Part shown: one piece after another, positions 16,886 to 25,486 of the stretch | Numbering within the stretch: the first letter of the stretch is position 1 | Layout: each line of letters starts with the position of its first letter | Source: Fundicoccus sp052116145 | Lineage (GTDB): Bacteria; Bacillota; Bacilli; Lactobacillales; Aerococcaceae | Direction of reading: 5' to 3' | Assembly (NCBI RefSeq): GCF_052116145.1 | Contig: NZ_JBQKLQ010000004.1 | Span: 124,001-188,000 of the forward strand | Length of the DNA: 64,000 nucleotides | Translations under genes and position numbers: made by a program | Notes under the pieces: model-generated | Database searches by the model: none | The model's input: the letters and a program-made list of their open reading frames with translations, nothing else | Told to the model about the DNA's origin: nothing

Positions 16886-17818
16886 ATGGAAGCAAATGCA
16901 AGCAAGAAACCTGAACAATATGCAAAAATAAAAGACATGAATAAATTCGGCTATTATTTCATCGCGCCATTCTTTTTAGTTTTTGTCATATTTAATCTGT
17001 ATCCAACACTCAACACTATTTACTTGTCGTTTTATAATATTGCAGGTTTTCAAACCGAAGGAACTTTTGTTGGTTTAATGAACTATACAAACTTACTGAA
17101 AAACAGTTTGTTTCTGCAAGCAGTCAAAAACACTTTAGTATTATGGACAATGAACTTTATTCCACAACTATTCATATCGATGATTTTAGCCTATTGGTTT
17201 ACCAATGCGCGTCTCAAATTAAAGGGCCAAACATTTTTCAAGAGTGCCTTTTACCTACCTAATATTATCACTGCAGCTTCAGTGGCCGTAATTTTCTATG
17301 CATTATTTAGTTATCCTAAAGGACCGATCAACTTACTCTTAATGAATTTAGGTGTTTTAGAAGCACCGTATGATTTCTTTAGAAACGTTGCCTTTACACG
17401 TGGGCTTGTGTCTTTCATCCAATTCTGGATGTGGTATGGACAAACAGCGATTGTATTAGTGTCTGGAATACTAAGTATCGATGCCTCACTATATGAAGCA
17501 GCTGAAGTCGATGGTGCAACACCATGGCAATCCTTTAGAAAAATCACTCTACCACTTTTGAAGCCAATTACACTTTATGTGCTAATTACCTCGCTAGTTG
17601 GTGGTTTACAAATGTTCGATATTCCATTGTTATTAACCAATGGTGGACCTAACGGAAGCGTTGAGACCGTTATGACGTATATTTACAAGCAAGCTTTCCA
17701 AGGCGGACGTAACATCAGTATTGCTGCGGCTTCGTCAATTTACTTATTACTAATGACTGTTGGCTTAAGTATCGTCATCTTTATGGTGATACGCGATAGA
17801 AAACCTAAGAAGGATTGA
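16886..17818 (+). CDS. Sugar ABC permease, MalF/UgpA type
   Basis: Inner component of a binding-protein-dependent sugar importer. About six membrane segments; the EAA loop reads EAAEVDGATPWQSFRKITLP, where the transporter ATPase docks. Residues 1-20 are a polar cytoplasmic N-terminus. The ribosome binding site is AAAGGAG, 13 bases before the ATG. Its stop is 4 bases before the partner permease. No ATPase gene is present in the operon, so a shared MsmK-like multi-sugar ATPase encoded elsewhere is expected. Confidence 0.9.
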   Translation: MEANASKKPEQYAKIKDMNKFGYYFIAPFFLVFVIFNLYPTLNTIYLSFYNIAGFQTEGTFVGLMNYTNLLKNSLFLQAVKNTLVLWTMNFIPQLFISMILAYWFTNARLKLKGQTFFKSAFYLPNIITAASVAVIFYALFSYPKGPINLLLMNLGVLEAPYDFFRNVAFTRGLVSFIQFWMWYGQTAIVLVSGILSIDASLYEAAEVDGATPWQSFRKITLPLLKPITLYVLITSLVGGLQMFDIPLLLTNGGPNGSVETVMTYIYKQAFQGGRNISIAAASSIYLLLMTVGLSIVIFMVIRDRKPKKD

Positions 17819-17822
17819 TAAT

Positions 17823-18662
17823 ATGGATGAAATGAAAAAAATTAAAATGCAAAGAACACTAATCTATGTTTTCTTTGCGCTATTAACCATCTTAAGTATT
17901 ATCCCTTTCTGGATTGTTATGGTCAATTCGACTCGAACTGCTGAGCAGATTCAACAAGGGATGTCACTGGTGCCAAGTGGTAGCTTTATGGCCAACTGGA
18001 ATATTCTGAAGGATCGTGGCTTTAATATTTTTGAAGGTTATCGTAACTCTTTAACCATTGCAGGTGGTTCGACTGTTTTAAGTATGTATTTCTCATGTTT
18101 AACAGCGTATGGTTTTACTGTCTACGACTTTAAAGGGAAAAAGACATTGTTCTCGATTGTTTTACTCTTAATCATGTTGCCGCCACAAGTGAACATGATT
18201 GGTTTCTACCGTTTCATGGCATCTGTTGGTTTGTTGGATAGCTATATTCCATTAATTGTTCCAGCGATTGCATCAGCACCTACAGTGTTTTTCATGAAGC
18301 AATATTTAGAAACAATTTACCACCCATCAATTGTCGACTCAGCTCGTATTGATGGCGCAGGCGAAATGAAGATTTTCCATAGTATTATTCTGCCACAGAT
18401 GATGCCAGCGATTGCGACCATGTCAATCTTTAGCTTTGTGCAGTCTTGGAATAACTTCTTAATGCCATTAATTTTAATCAACGACCGATCCAAATATACC
18501 TTGCCAATGCTCGTTCAATTACTGACAACGGATACGTATACAACTGAATATGGTAGTTTATACCTAGGTGTATCCTTATCAGTTATCCCGTTAATCTTCG
18601 CTTACCTATTCTTATCTAAGCGTATTATCGGTGGAGTAACAGCTGGTGGAGTGAAAATGTAA
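17823..18662 (+). CDS. Sugar ABC permease, MalG/UgpE type
   Basis: Second permease of the heterodimeric channel. About six membrane segments with the EAA-type loop DSARIDGAGEMKIFHSIILP and the family C-terminus SKRIIGGVTAGGVKM. It begins 4 bases after the previous stop, implying coupled translation, and xylB follows 31 bases later. At 279 residues it is typical. Partner permease and binding protein are from the same operon. Confidence 0.9.
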   Translation: MDEMKKIKMQRTLIYVFFALLTILSIIPFWIVMVNSTRTAEQIQQGMSLVPSGSFMANWNILKDRGFNIFEGYRNSLTIAGGSTVLSMYFSCLTAYGFTVYDFKGKKTLFSIVLLLIMLPPQVNMIGFYRFMASVGLLDSYIPLIVPAIASAPTVFFMKQYLETIYHPSIVDSARIDGAGEMKIFHSIILPQMMPAIATMSIFSFVQSWNNFLMPLILINDRSKYTLPMLVQLLTTDTYTTEYGSLYLGVSLSVIPLIFAYLFLSKRIIGGVTAGGVKM

Positions 18663-18693
18663 AAAGTGTAAAGTTGCGAGAAGGGGATAAATT

Positions 18694-20193
18694 ATGAGTT
18701 ATGTATTAGGACTAGATTTAGGCACAAGCTCTTTAAAGGGCTTGTTAGTAGATAAAAAGGGGAAAGTAATTGCGTCAGCTTCGGCAGATTATCCTTTAAT
18801 CCATTTAAAATCAGGTTACAGCGAACAGAATCCACAAGAATGGTTAGAAGCTTGTGTGAAAGTATTTGAGCAATTATCGGCAGAAGTCGCTGATTTTCAA
18901 ACGAACTTAGAAGGGATTTCTTTCTCTGGTCAAATGCATGGTTTAGTGTTGGTCGATGCCGCTGGCGAAGTTTTACGTCATGCTATTCTATGGAATGACG
19001 TGCGGAACTCTGCAGAATGTGACCGTATCAATACTGATTTCGGTGAACAAATCTTAAACATCACACAGAATATTGCGCGTGAAGGGTTTACTTTGCCTAA
19101 AATTTTATGGGTGCAAGAGCATGAACCAGAGCTTTGGGCGCAGGTCGCTCAAATTTTACTACCGAAAGATTACTTACGATACTGGTTAACAGGTAACTAT
19201 CATATGGATTACTCTGATGCTGCTGGAACATTAATGCTCGATGTGCGTGGGAAAGAGTGGTCAGCAGAAGTCTTAGCTGAGTATCAAATTGCCACAACTG
19301 TGCTACCCCCATTAATCGAGTCTTATGGTAACGTTGGCGCAGTCACCCAAGCGCTGAAAGAACGATTTGGTTTTGATAAAGACGTTCAAGTCTTTGCAGG
19401 TGGTGCGGATAATGCTGTCGCAGCTGTTGGCTCAGGCATCCTGGATAACACAACAGGTATGGTTAGTATTGGGACTTCAGGCGTCTTCTTATCTTATGAA
19501 GCCGATGACTCTGTCGATTATCAAGGTCAATTACATTTGTTCAACCACGCCGATGATGCGTATTATTCAATGGGTGTCACCTTGGCAGCGGGGCACAGCT
19601 TGACTTGGTTCAAGAACACATTTGCGCCAGACAAAACCTTTAATGAGTTGTTAGCTAACATTGATCAAATTGAGCCAGGAGCTAAGGGGTTATTGTTTGC
19701 ACCATATATTGTCGGAGAGCGCACACCCTATTCCGATAGCAAAATACGTGGTAGTTTCTTAGGAATGGATACGACGCATACGCTGGATCACTTCGCGCGT
19801 GCAGTATTAGAGGGGATTACTTTCTCCTTGAAGGACTCACAACACTTGATGGAAACAGTTGCTAATAAACGTTTTGAAAAAATCGTTTCAGTCGGTGGTG
19901 GATCTAAAAATCCAAACTGGTTACAAATTCAAGCAGATATCTTTAACACACCCATTACAACATTGATCGCGGATGAAGGACCCGGTATGGGAGCTGCGAT
20001 GTTAGCGGCTGTTGGTCTAGGCTGGTACGATACAATGTTAGACTGTAATAAAGCCTTTGTTGATTATGGATTGGTTACACAACCAATCAAAGAAAATGTA
20101 GAGAAATATCAAAAAATTTACGAACAATATCGTAAAATTTACGATGCGACGAAAGACATTTCGCATGGTCTGATTGATATTGTGAATGACTAA
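18694..20193 (+). CDS. xylB: Xylulokinase
   Basis: FGGY-family kinase phosphorylating D-xylulose to xylulose 5-phosphate, the entry to the pentose phosphate or phosphoketolase route. Seen: LGLDLGTSSLKGLLVD (phosphate 1), FSGQMHGLVLVD (xylulokinase-typical substrate loop), GGADNAVAAVGSG (phosphate 2) and the C-terminal SVGGGSKNPNWLQIQADIF. At 499 residues it matches other XylB. GAAGGGG precedes the ATG. It is the last gene of the xylose operon and is followed by a strong terminator. Confidence 0.95.
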   Translation: MSYVLGLDLGTSSLKGLLVDKKGKVIASASADYPLIHLKSGYSEQNPQEWLEACVKVFEQLSAEVADFQTNLEGISFSGQMHGLVLVDAAGEVLRHAILWNDVRNSAECDRINTDFGEQILNITQNIAREGFTLPKILWVQEHEPELWAQVAQILLPKDYLRYWLTGNYHMDYSDAAGTLMLDVRGKEWSAEVLAEYQIATTVLPPLIESYGNVGAVTQALKERFGFDKDVQVFAGGADNAVAAVGSGILDNTTGMVSIGTSGVFLSYEADDSVDYQGQLHLFNHADDAYYSMGVTLAAGHSLTWFKNTFAPDKTFNELLANIDQIEPGAKGLLFAPYIVGERTPYSDSKIRGSFLGMDTTHTLDHFARAVLEGITFSLKDSQHLMETVANKRFEKIVSVGGGSKNPNWLQIQADIFNTPITTLIADEGPGMGAAMLAAVGLGWYDTMLDCNKAFVDYGLVTQPIKENVEKYQKIYEQYRKIYDATKDISHGLIDIVND

Positions 20194-20203
20194 CAGAATA
20201 ATG

Positions 20204-20245
20204 AGCTGTCCGACACTGTCAAAGACGTCGGACAGCTTTTTTTGA
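20204..20245 (+). terminator. Terminator of the xylose operon
   Basis: AGCTGTCCGAC (20204-20214) and GTCGGACAGCT (20227-20237) form a perfect 11-base stem followed by TTTTTTT. Confidence 0.92.
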
Positions 20246-20351
20246 CTAAGAAGCTCAAAGAGTTATTTTTTTAGCCGTCATGCGATGAGTCATATTTTAT
20301 GATAAATGTTGGTTTTAGATTACCGATTTGTGACATTGAGTATAAAAACTT

Positions 20352-20378
20352 TTGACAATCTTCTAATCGTGTTATAAT
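20352..20378 (+). promoter_or_regulatory. Promoter of the LysM gene
   Basis: TTGACA (20352-20357) and TATAAT (20373-20378) are both perfect, with a short 15-base spacer. The leader to the ATG is about 40 bases. Confidence 0.7.
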
Positions 20379-20427
20379 TGATTTAACTATTGAATTAACA
20401 TGGTTCTTAAATGAAGGAGCAATCGAA

Positions 20428-22086
20428 ATGAATATAAAACAATTACATAAAAAATCGAATAGATGGATGACGAAGTCGGCCGCGATTTTAGGAACGGTTG
20501 GGATGATGGCAACTACAGTGACGCCACTGGCAGTCAATGCAAAAGACATCTACACTGTCGTAGCGGGGGATAACTTATACCGCATCGCCGTAGATTACGG
20601 CACAACCGAGGAACACTTGATGTCGATTAATGGGCTATCCACCAATTTACTACAAATTGGTCAAGAAATTGTCTTACCCCAAGAAGGGCCTAACGAAGAC
20701 GGCTCAACTCCGAACCCAGTGCCTGAACAAACGGACGGTGTACATATCGTCCAAGCAGGTGAAAACCTGTGGGCTATCGCACACGCAAATGGCACAACAG
20801 AAGAGTACTTGATGGCAATTAACGGCTTATCATCAAATTTACTTCAAATTGGACAGAAAATTATTCTATCGGGCGACGAGTCTGACTTTACACCGACACC
20901 TAACCAACCGGTGACAGATGGCGTACACGTGGTCATCGCGGGTGACAACCTGTGGGATATTGCGCAACGTTACGGAACAACTGAGGAACAATTGATGGCC
21001 TGGAATGGTCTTTCAAATAATTTACTCCAAATTGGTGATCTGATTTCAGTTTATGGTCCCGTTGATAACGCACCAACTGAGCCGACAACGCCTAACCAAC
21101 CAGTTAGCGACGGCGTACACGTAGTCGTAGCGGGAGATAACCTGTGGGATATCGCTCAATGGTACGGTACGACAGAAGAACAGTTGATGGCATGGAACGG
21201 CTTAGCGACGAACTTCTTACAAATTGGTGACCGCATTTCAGTTTACGGCCCAACAGAAGACACGACACCAGTTGAACCAGTTGAACCAGTGGCGCCAACA
21301 GAGCCGACGGCCCCTACATCTGACGATATTTACGTTGTTCAAAAAGGTGACAACCTGTGGGATATCGCTCAATGGAATGGTACAACAGAAGAGTACTTAA
21401 TGGCGATTAACGGCCTGGAAACAAACTTCCTGCAAATCGGTCAAGAAATTCGCCTAGTTGCGGCTGACGAACCGTCAACCCCAGCGGAAACGACACCAAC
21501 GACACCATCGGAAGCAACGAATCCGAATGCTAGAAAAGTGATTTTACCACGCGTTCACGTTGTACGCGAAGGGGAAGACACGGTCAATATTGCCCGTCAA
21601 AACTTTATTGACGAAGAGCAATTATTGACATGGAACGAATTAACGGATGCAACGATTGCGACGGGAGATGAGTTATTCATCACCAACCCTAACATCGAGC
21701 CGACCATTCACGTCTTCGCAGAAGGCGACACGTTGGACACTTTAGCAACAGAATATAAAACGACGGTTAAGAATATTCGCGAGTGGAACTTCCTGAAAGA
21801 AACTGATGAATTAGTAATTGGCGACGAACTGATTGTTTCAGATCCGACAGCCAACTCTTACGAGGTGACTCCAGGCGAAACGCTGAACGAAATTGCGCAA
21901 AAACATAGCGTAACAGTTCAAAACCTCCGCGACTGGAACGAATTACCAGCCGAAGCGATCCTAGTTAACGGCACAATTTATATATCAGATCCAACAGGCG
22001 ACAAGGATGAAGAAACAACAGAAGAAACAACTGAATCTAGCGAAGAATCTTCAGAAGAATCTTCAGAAGAAACGACTAATAATTAA
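20428..22086 (+). CDS. Secreted protein with eight LysM units
   Basis: Signal peptide (hydrophobic 18-36, cleavage near VNA-KD), then eight LysM modules that bind peptidoglycan GlcNAc, at about residues 41-83, 104-146, 165-207, 229-271, 300-342, 375-418, 426-469 and 477-518. The first five are nearly identical (GDNLWDIAQ, GTTEE, NGL, LQIG); the last three are diverged. Linkers are Pro/Thr/Glu-rich. The C-terminal 30 residues are an acidic Glu/Thr/Ser tail. No hydrolase, CHAP, amidase or sorting signal is present, so it is a wall-binding protein rather than a lysin. AAGGAG precedes the ATG. It has its own promoter and terminator. Its role may be wall scaffolding or shielding, which is inference. 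Confidence 0.9.
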   Translation: MNIKQLHKKSNRWMTKSAAILGTVGMMATTVTPLAVNAKDIYTVVAGDNLYRIAVDYGTTEEHLMSINGLSTNLLQIGQEIVLPQEGPNEDGSTPNPVPEQTDGVHIVQAGENLWAIAHANGTTEEYLMAINGLSSNLLQIGQKIILSGDESDFTPTPNQPVTDGVHVVIAGDNLWDIAQRYGTTEEQLMAWNGLSNNLLQIGDLISVYGPVDNAPTEPTTPNQPVSDGVHVVVAGDNLWDIAQWYGTTEEQLMAWNGLATNFLQIGDRISVYGPTEDTTPVEPVEPVAPTEPTAPTSDDIYVVQKGDNLWDIAQWNGTTEEYLMAINGLETNFLQIGQEIRLVAADEPSTPAETTPTTPSEATNPNARKVILPRVHVVREGEDTVNIARQNFIDEEQLLTWNELTDATIATGDELFITNPNIEPTIHVFAEGDTLDTLATEYKTTVKNIREWNFLKETDELVIGDELIVSDPTANSYEVTPGETLNEIAQKHSVTVQNLRDWNELPAEAILVNGTIYISDPTGDKDEETTEETTESSEESSEESSEETTNN

Positions 22087-22097
22087 ATAAGCCTTTC

Positions 22098-22139
22098 AAA
22101 AAACAGCGAGCGGTTATCACACCACGTCGCTGTTTTTTT
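22098..22139 (+). terminator. Terminator after the LysM gene
   Basis: AAAAACAGCGA and TCGCTGTTTTTTT flank a 17-base loop, about 15 bases after the stop. Confidence 0.82.
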
Positions 22140-22262
22140 CTACCATAAATTGGCTAACCAAAAAGTCGGGAGCAATAATGACCCGCAAACACGGTTAAAG
22201 CCGGGATAACTGAAAGCAAGTGCCTGTGTGTTACACCTCTTGCTTTCTGTTGAAAAGATAAA

Positions 22263-22341
22263 GGTGTCCGTCACTGCGTGCCAGACGATTTTATAAAACC
22301 ACTGACTCTTTAAATCGTCGTGAGACCTGTCGAACGACACC
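22263..22341. repeat. Dispersed imperfect palindrome, copy C
   Basis: The left arm begins GGTGTCCGTCACTGCG and ends GACGATTTTA (22293). The right arm begins TAAATCGTCGTGAGACC (22311) and ends GAACGACACC (22341). Same inner AATCGTCGTGA and outer GTGTC/GACAC ends as copies A and B. It lies directly before the 31-bp tandem array. Confidence 0.68.
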
Positions 22342-22370
22342 GCTCGCACTTTTGGAGAGATAGTATTGGG

Positions 22371-22897
22371 GCGTCGCGGCCAGTACCAGTTTTGCCCCTG
22401 GCCGTGACGGCGAGTATCAGTTTTGCCCCTGGCCGTGACGGCGAGTATCAGTTTTGCCCCTGGCCGTCGCGGCGAGTATCAGTTTTGCCCCTGGCCGTCG
22501 CGGCGAGTATCAGTTTTGCCCCTGGTCGTGACGACGAGTATCAGTTTTGCCCCTGGTCGTGACGGCGAGTATCAGTTTTGCCCCTGGGCGTGACGGCCAG
22601 TACCAGTTTTGCCCCTGGCCGTGACGGCGAGTATCAGTTTTGCCCCTGGCCGTGACGGCGAGTAGCAGTTTTGCCCCTGGGTGTAACGGCCAGTACCAGT
22701 TTTGCCCCTGGCCGTAACGGCCAATATCAGTTTTGCCCCTGGCCGTCGCGGCGAGTATCAGTTTTGTCCCTGGCCGTCGCGGCGAGTATCAGTTTTGCCC
22801 CTGGCCGTCGCGGCGAATATCAGTTTTGCCCCTGGTCGTGACGGCGAGTATCAGTTTTGCCCCTGGGTGTAACGGCCAATATCAGTTTTGCCCCTGG
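22371..22897. repeat. 31-bp tandem array, 17 units
   Basis: Seventeen cores CAGTTTTGCCCCTGG begin at 22387 and every 31 bases to 22883 without a single register shift; one core has GTCCC instead of GCCCC. Between cores lie 16-base segments of a few related types such as CCGTGACGGCGAGTAT, CCGTCGCGGCGAGTAT and GTGTAACGGCCAGTAC. A GCCG/CGGC dyad is kept in most units. There is no spacer diversity, so it is not CRISPR. 31 is not a multiple of 3, so it cannot encode a peptide repeat in one frame. It lies between convergent genes. Confidence 0.95.
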
Positions 22898-23008
22898 TCG
22901 TCCTTGTTGTCCTGGGCGTCTTGACCATCGTTTGATCTACCGCAAATTATCACCATCCCAAACCATCCCTACCAATGCAACCATCACTATCCACCACCAA
23001 ACCAAACA

Positions 23009-23038
23009 AGGTCCCTCTCGCATAAACGAGAGGGACCA
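23009..23038. terminator. Hairpin terminator at the end of the HI0933-family gene
   Basis: GGTCCCTCTCG (23010-23020), loop CATAAA, CGAGAGGGACC: a perfect 11-base stem just beyond the minus-strand stop. On the minus strand it runs into TTGTTTGG, a weak T tract. Confidence 0.75.
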
Positions 23039-23048
23039 ATTAAAAGAT

Positions 23049-24371
23049 CTATCCAGCAAAACTAGACCATGCGGCGTTTCTTCCTGCAATCGTACCGGTA
23101 ACGAAAGCGGCTGTAATATTGTAACCACCAGTATAGCCGTTGATATCCAGTAACTCGCCACAAAAGTATAGGCCGGTCATTAAACGTGATTCCATTGTCG
23201 ACGGGTTCACTTCCTTAGTAGACACGCCCCCTCCCGTTACAAAACCTTTTTCAATCGGTTGGGACTCGTAAGCCGTGATAGGGAAGGCTTGGATGAAGTC
23301 GAACAGACGCTCAACTTCCGCATGCACCAATTGCTTGTATGGTGTTGTTGGCTCTAATTCTGCGGAGACTAACAGTTGGGTCGCCATTGCTTCGGGCATC
23401 CACTGTTTCAGAACCGTCATCAATTGTTTCTCGCGCATCTCTTCAGCGACAGCTTTCATCGCGTCACGCGTTTCGTTAGGCACAAAGTTAATGCTCAAGT
23501 AAGCCGTCTTGAAACCAGTGCGGTGCAAGTACTGGTTGACATGGCCACTACAGCGTAGGATTGCCGGACCAGAATAGCCGAAGTGAGTAAAAATCATGTC
23601 CATTTGGTGAATGGTTAATGGTACTATTTTGCTATTGAGGAAGGTGTGGGCGTTTTCAGCAGGCGAACCTTTTAGCTGCGTGTCCCATAGTGTGACCGCC
23701 ACATCGCGTAAGGAAACGCCGCGCAATGCCTTTGATACGATGAAATCATCCCTCGACAATAAAGGGGCTTCCGTCGGGTAGAGGCGCTCGATGGTGTGAC
23801 CAGCCGAACGTGACCATGCGTAGGCATCGCCTTCAGCGCCAGTTCGTGGGTAAGCCCGACCACCTGCGGCCAAGACCACCGAAGGGGCGGTAATTGTTTC
23901 ACCCGCTCGCGTTAGGACGCCTATTACACGGCCTTCTTCATATAAGACCGAATCGATCGGGTCCTTTAAACGAACGGTGACGCCTAGTTTATTCATCACG
24001 TCGACCAAGCTTCCTAAAATCGTACGAGCAGAATCAGTGACAGGGAACATACGACCATGGTCCTCTTCCTTTAACGCAATGCCGCGTCCTTCGAAGAAGG
24101 TAATAATATCCTCTTGATCGAACTGATTCAACGCACTGTAAAGAAACTTGCCATTGCCGGGAATGTGTTTGATCAATTCCTCGCGGCTTGTACGGTTCGT
24201 CACGTTACAGCGACCGCCACCGGATAATAATAACTTGCGACCCAACTTAGGGTTCTTGTCGATGACTAAGACGCGAACGCCTTGTTCCGCCGCATTAATC
24301 GCCGCCATCAAACCGCTCGAGCCGCCTCCAACGACGATCACATCGTAATTGTATTCATGAGTAGTAGACAT
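23049..24371 (-). CDS. HI0933/BaiN-family FAD-dependent oxidoreductase
   Basis: Two-dinucleotide-fold flavoprotein of the HI0933-like (YhiN/BaiN) family. N-terminal FAD motif VIVVGGGSSGLMAAINAAEQG, then KLLLSGGGRCNVTN, the family hallmark, LAAGGRAYPRTGAEGDAY in the middle, and a C-terminal GLYFCGELLDINGYTGGYNITAAFVTG closing the FAD site. At 440 residues it is slightly longer than usual (about 410). The ATG at 24371 is preceded by AGGTGGAG. It stands alone on the minus strand. Physiological substrates of this family are poorly known; BaiN acts on bile-acid intermediates in clostridia, but nothing here points to that. Confidence 0.9.
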   Translation of the reverse strand: MSTTHEYNYDVIVVGGGSSGLMAAINAAEQGVRVLVIDKNPKLGRKLLLSGGGRCNVTNRTSREELIKHIPGNGKFLYSALNQFDQEDIITFFEGRGIALKEEDHGRMFPVTDSARTILGSLVDVMNKLGVTVRLKDPIDSVLYEEGRVIGVLTRAGETITAPSVVLAAGGRAYPRTGAEGDAYAWSRSAGHTIERLYPTEAPLLSRDDFIVSKALRGVSLRDVAVTLWDTQLKGSPAENAHTFLNSKIVPLTIHQMDMIFTHFGYSGPAILRCSGHVNQYLHRTGFKTAYLSINFVPNETRDAMKAVAEEMREKQLMTVLKQWMPEAMATQLLVSAELEPTTPYKQLVHAEVERLFDFIQAFPITAYESQPIEKGFVTGGGVSTKEVNPSTMESRLMTGLYFCGELLDINGYTGGYNITAAFVTGTIAGRNAAWSSFAG

Positions 24372-24669
24372 CTGTCTCCACCTTTCTATTAATAAAAATC
24401 TGCTCCGATCCCCAATACTCCCCGCAAGCCTTCACCAAAACATAAGAAAAGCGCCAGGCCCAGCAATTGGGCGGCGCCATAACATACCGAAATAAACTTA
24501 AATAATTACATCCAACTCGCCCAAACACCTACCACCAACGCAAGCTCTCTAAACGACGCCTGTCTAACTCAAGCCATGCATCAATTACAGCAATCACAGC
24601 AATTACATCAATCTAACACTCCACCAGCCAAGCCGCTAGCCACAACAAGCAACACACTTAATACAGCGT
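24372..24669. other. C/A-rich intergenic stretch with a terminator
   Basis: About 300 bases between two minus-strand genes. 24441-24479 reads on the minus strand as GGCGCCGCCC, loop, GGGCCTGGCGC then TTTTCTTATGTTTT, a terminator for the ECF gene although 190 bases after its stop. The rest is C/A-rich on the plus strand with few G or T; no gene is seen. Confidence 0.6.
24441..24479 (-). terminator. Probable terminator of the ECF S-component gene
   Basis: On the minus strand an imperfect stem GGCGCCGCCC/GGGCCTGGCGC is followed by TTTTCTTATGTTTT. Confidence 0.65.
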
Positions 24670-25248
24670 TTACTGATTGCGGTCGTAATTATCAAAATGT
24701 AAACTTGTGCGAGACGATAACATCCGTGTAAATTGATAGCCCAGTTCGAAATCGACCATGCCGTGTATAATGGTGCCAATACCGACTAAAACGAATAACG
24801 TATACAAGAAATTCCCATCGAGATTCTGTTGACCAAAAGCTGTCATGAAATAGACGACGCCAACTTCGGCTAGGCCGTGAATCACATTCACGAAGAAACT
24901 AAATATCTGACGTTTCCAAAGATTACCTAACATACCGCGTGAGCGCTCCAAATAAATGGCTCCCGCCGTCGCGAATAGAGTATGCGAAAGGGCACGAAAG
25001 ACAATAATAATTGGGAAGCCAGCCATCAGAAAACCAAGGGTTGTCCCGAAGGCAACTGCTAAAGCCACTAAAGGTGACAAAAACATCGCCATCACAATCG
25101 GAATATGACTGCCTAATGTATAGGAAGCCGGGCCAATCACGATTTTAATCGGCATCACCATAGGAATGAGAATCCCAACAGCTGTCAAAATGGCTGCACT
25201 CGTCAACTGTAAAGTTCTCGACGACGATTTAGAATAAGATTTTACCAA
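24670..25248 (-). CDS. niaX: ECF transporter S component, probably niacin (NiaX-like)
   Basis: Small membrane protein of about 192 residues with five or six hydrophobic segments, of the energy-coupling-factor substrate-binding type (ILTAVGILIPMV, GSHIPIVMAMFLSPLVALAVAFGTTLGFL). It captures a vitamin and works with a shared EcfAAT module encoded elsewhere. The best start is TTG 25248, 7 bases after AGAGG; a longer reading from TTG 25269 would swallow this ribosome binding site. The niacin repressor NiaR is the next upstream gene on the same strand, which makes niacin the likely substrate. The substrate is an inference from context and general resemblance to NiaX; the fold is the firm part. Confidence 0.72.
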   Translation of the reverse strand: MVKSYSKSSSRTLQLTSAAILTAVGILIPMVMPIKIVIGPASYTLGSHIPIVMAMFLSPLVALAVAFGTTLGFLMAGFPIIIVFRALSHTLFATAGAIYLERSRGMLGNLWKRQIFSFFVNVIHGLAEVGVVYFMTAFGQQNLDGNFLYTLFVLVGIGTIIHGMVDFELGYQFTRMLSSRTSLHFDNYDRNQ

Positions 25249-25288
25249 GAGAACACCTCTTTCACACAAAATTCAACTTGTTTACAAA

Positions 25289-25317
25289 ATTATAGCGATT
25301 TGTTTGACGCTTGTAAA
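25289..25317 (-). promoter_or_regulatory. Promoter of the ECF S-component gene
   Basis: On the minus strand TTTACA (25317-25312), 17-base spacer, TATAAT (25294-25289). Next to the -10, TTGTTTACAA is palindromic and a related TTTACAAG occupies the -35, so a NiaR-controlled operator is possible. Confidence 0.65.
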
Positions 25318-25486
25318 TAGTGACGACCTAAAATGAGTAAACAAGTGGAAAGGAGTAAATCAAACCAGCCCCGCCCCGCCCCGACCCGACCTCCCACCAT
25401 CTACTCCCGCAATCGCACCACTTCCAATCAAGCGCATAGCCCAGCCAAGACGCCACCAAACCATCAATCAAACAACACGCCCCTAT

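Noticed and set aside
22320..22924. Open frames across the 31-bp array giving SFAPGR/YQFCPW/VLPLA peptide repeats
   Set aside because: The period is not divisible by three, so the peptide cycles through frames; there is no ribosome binding site, and synonymous conservation is absent.
23275..23558. Plus-strand frames within the HI0933-family gene
   Set aside because: Antisense shadows; the minus-strand gene has full FAD motifs.
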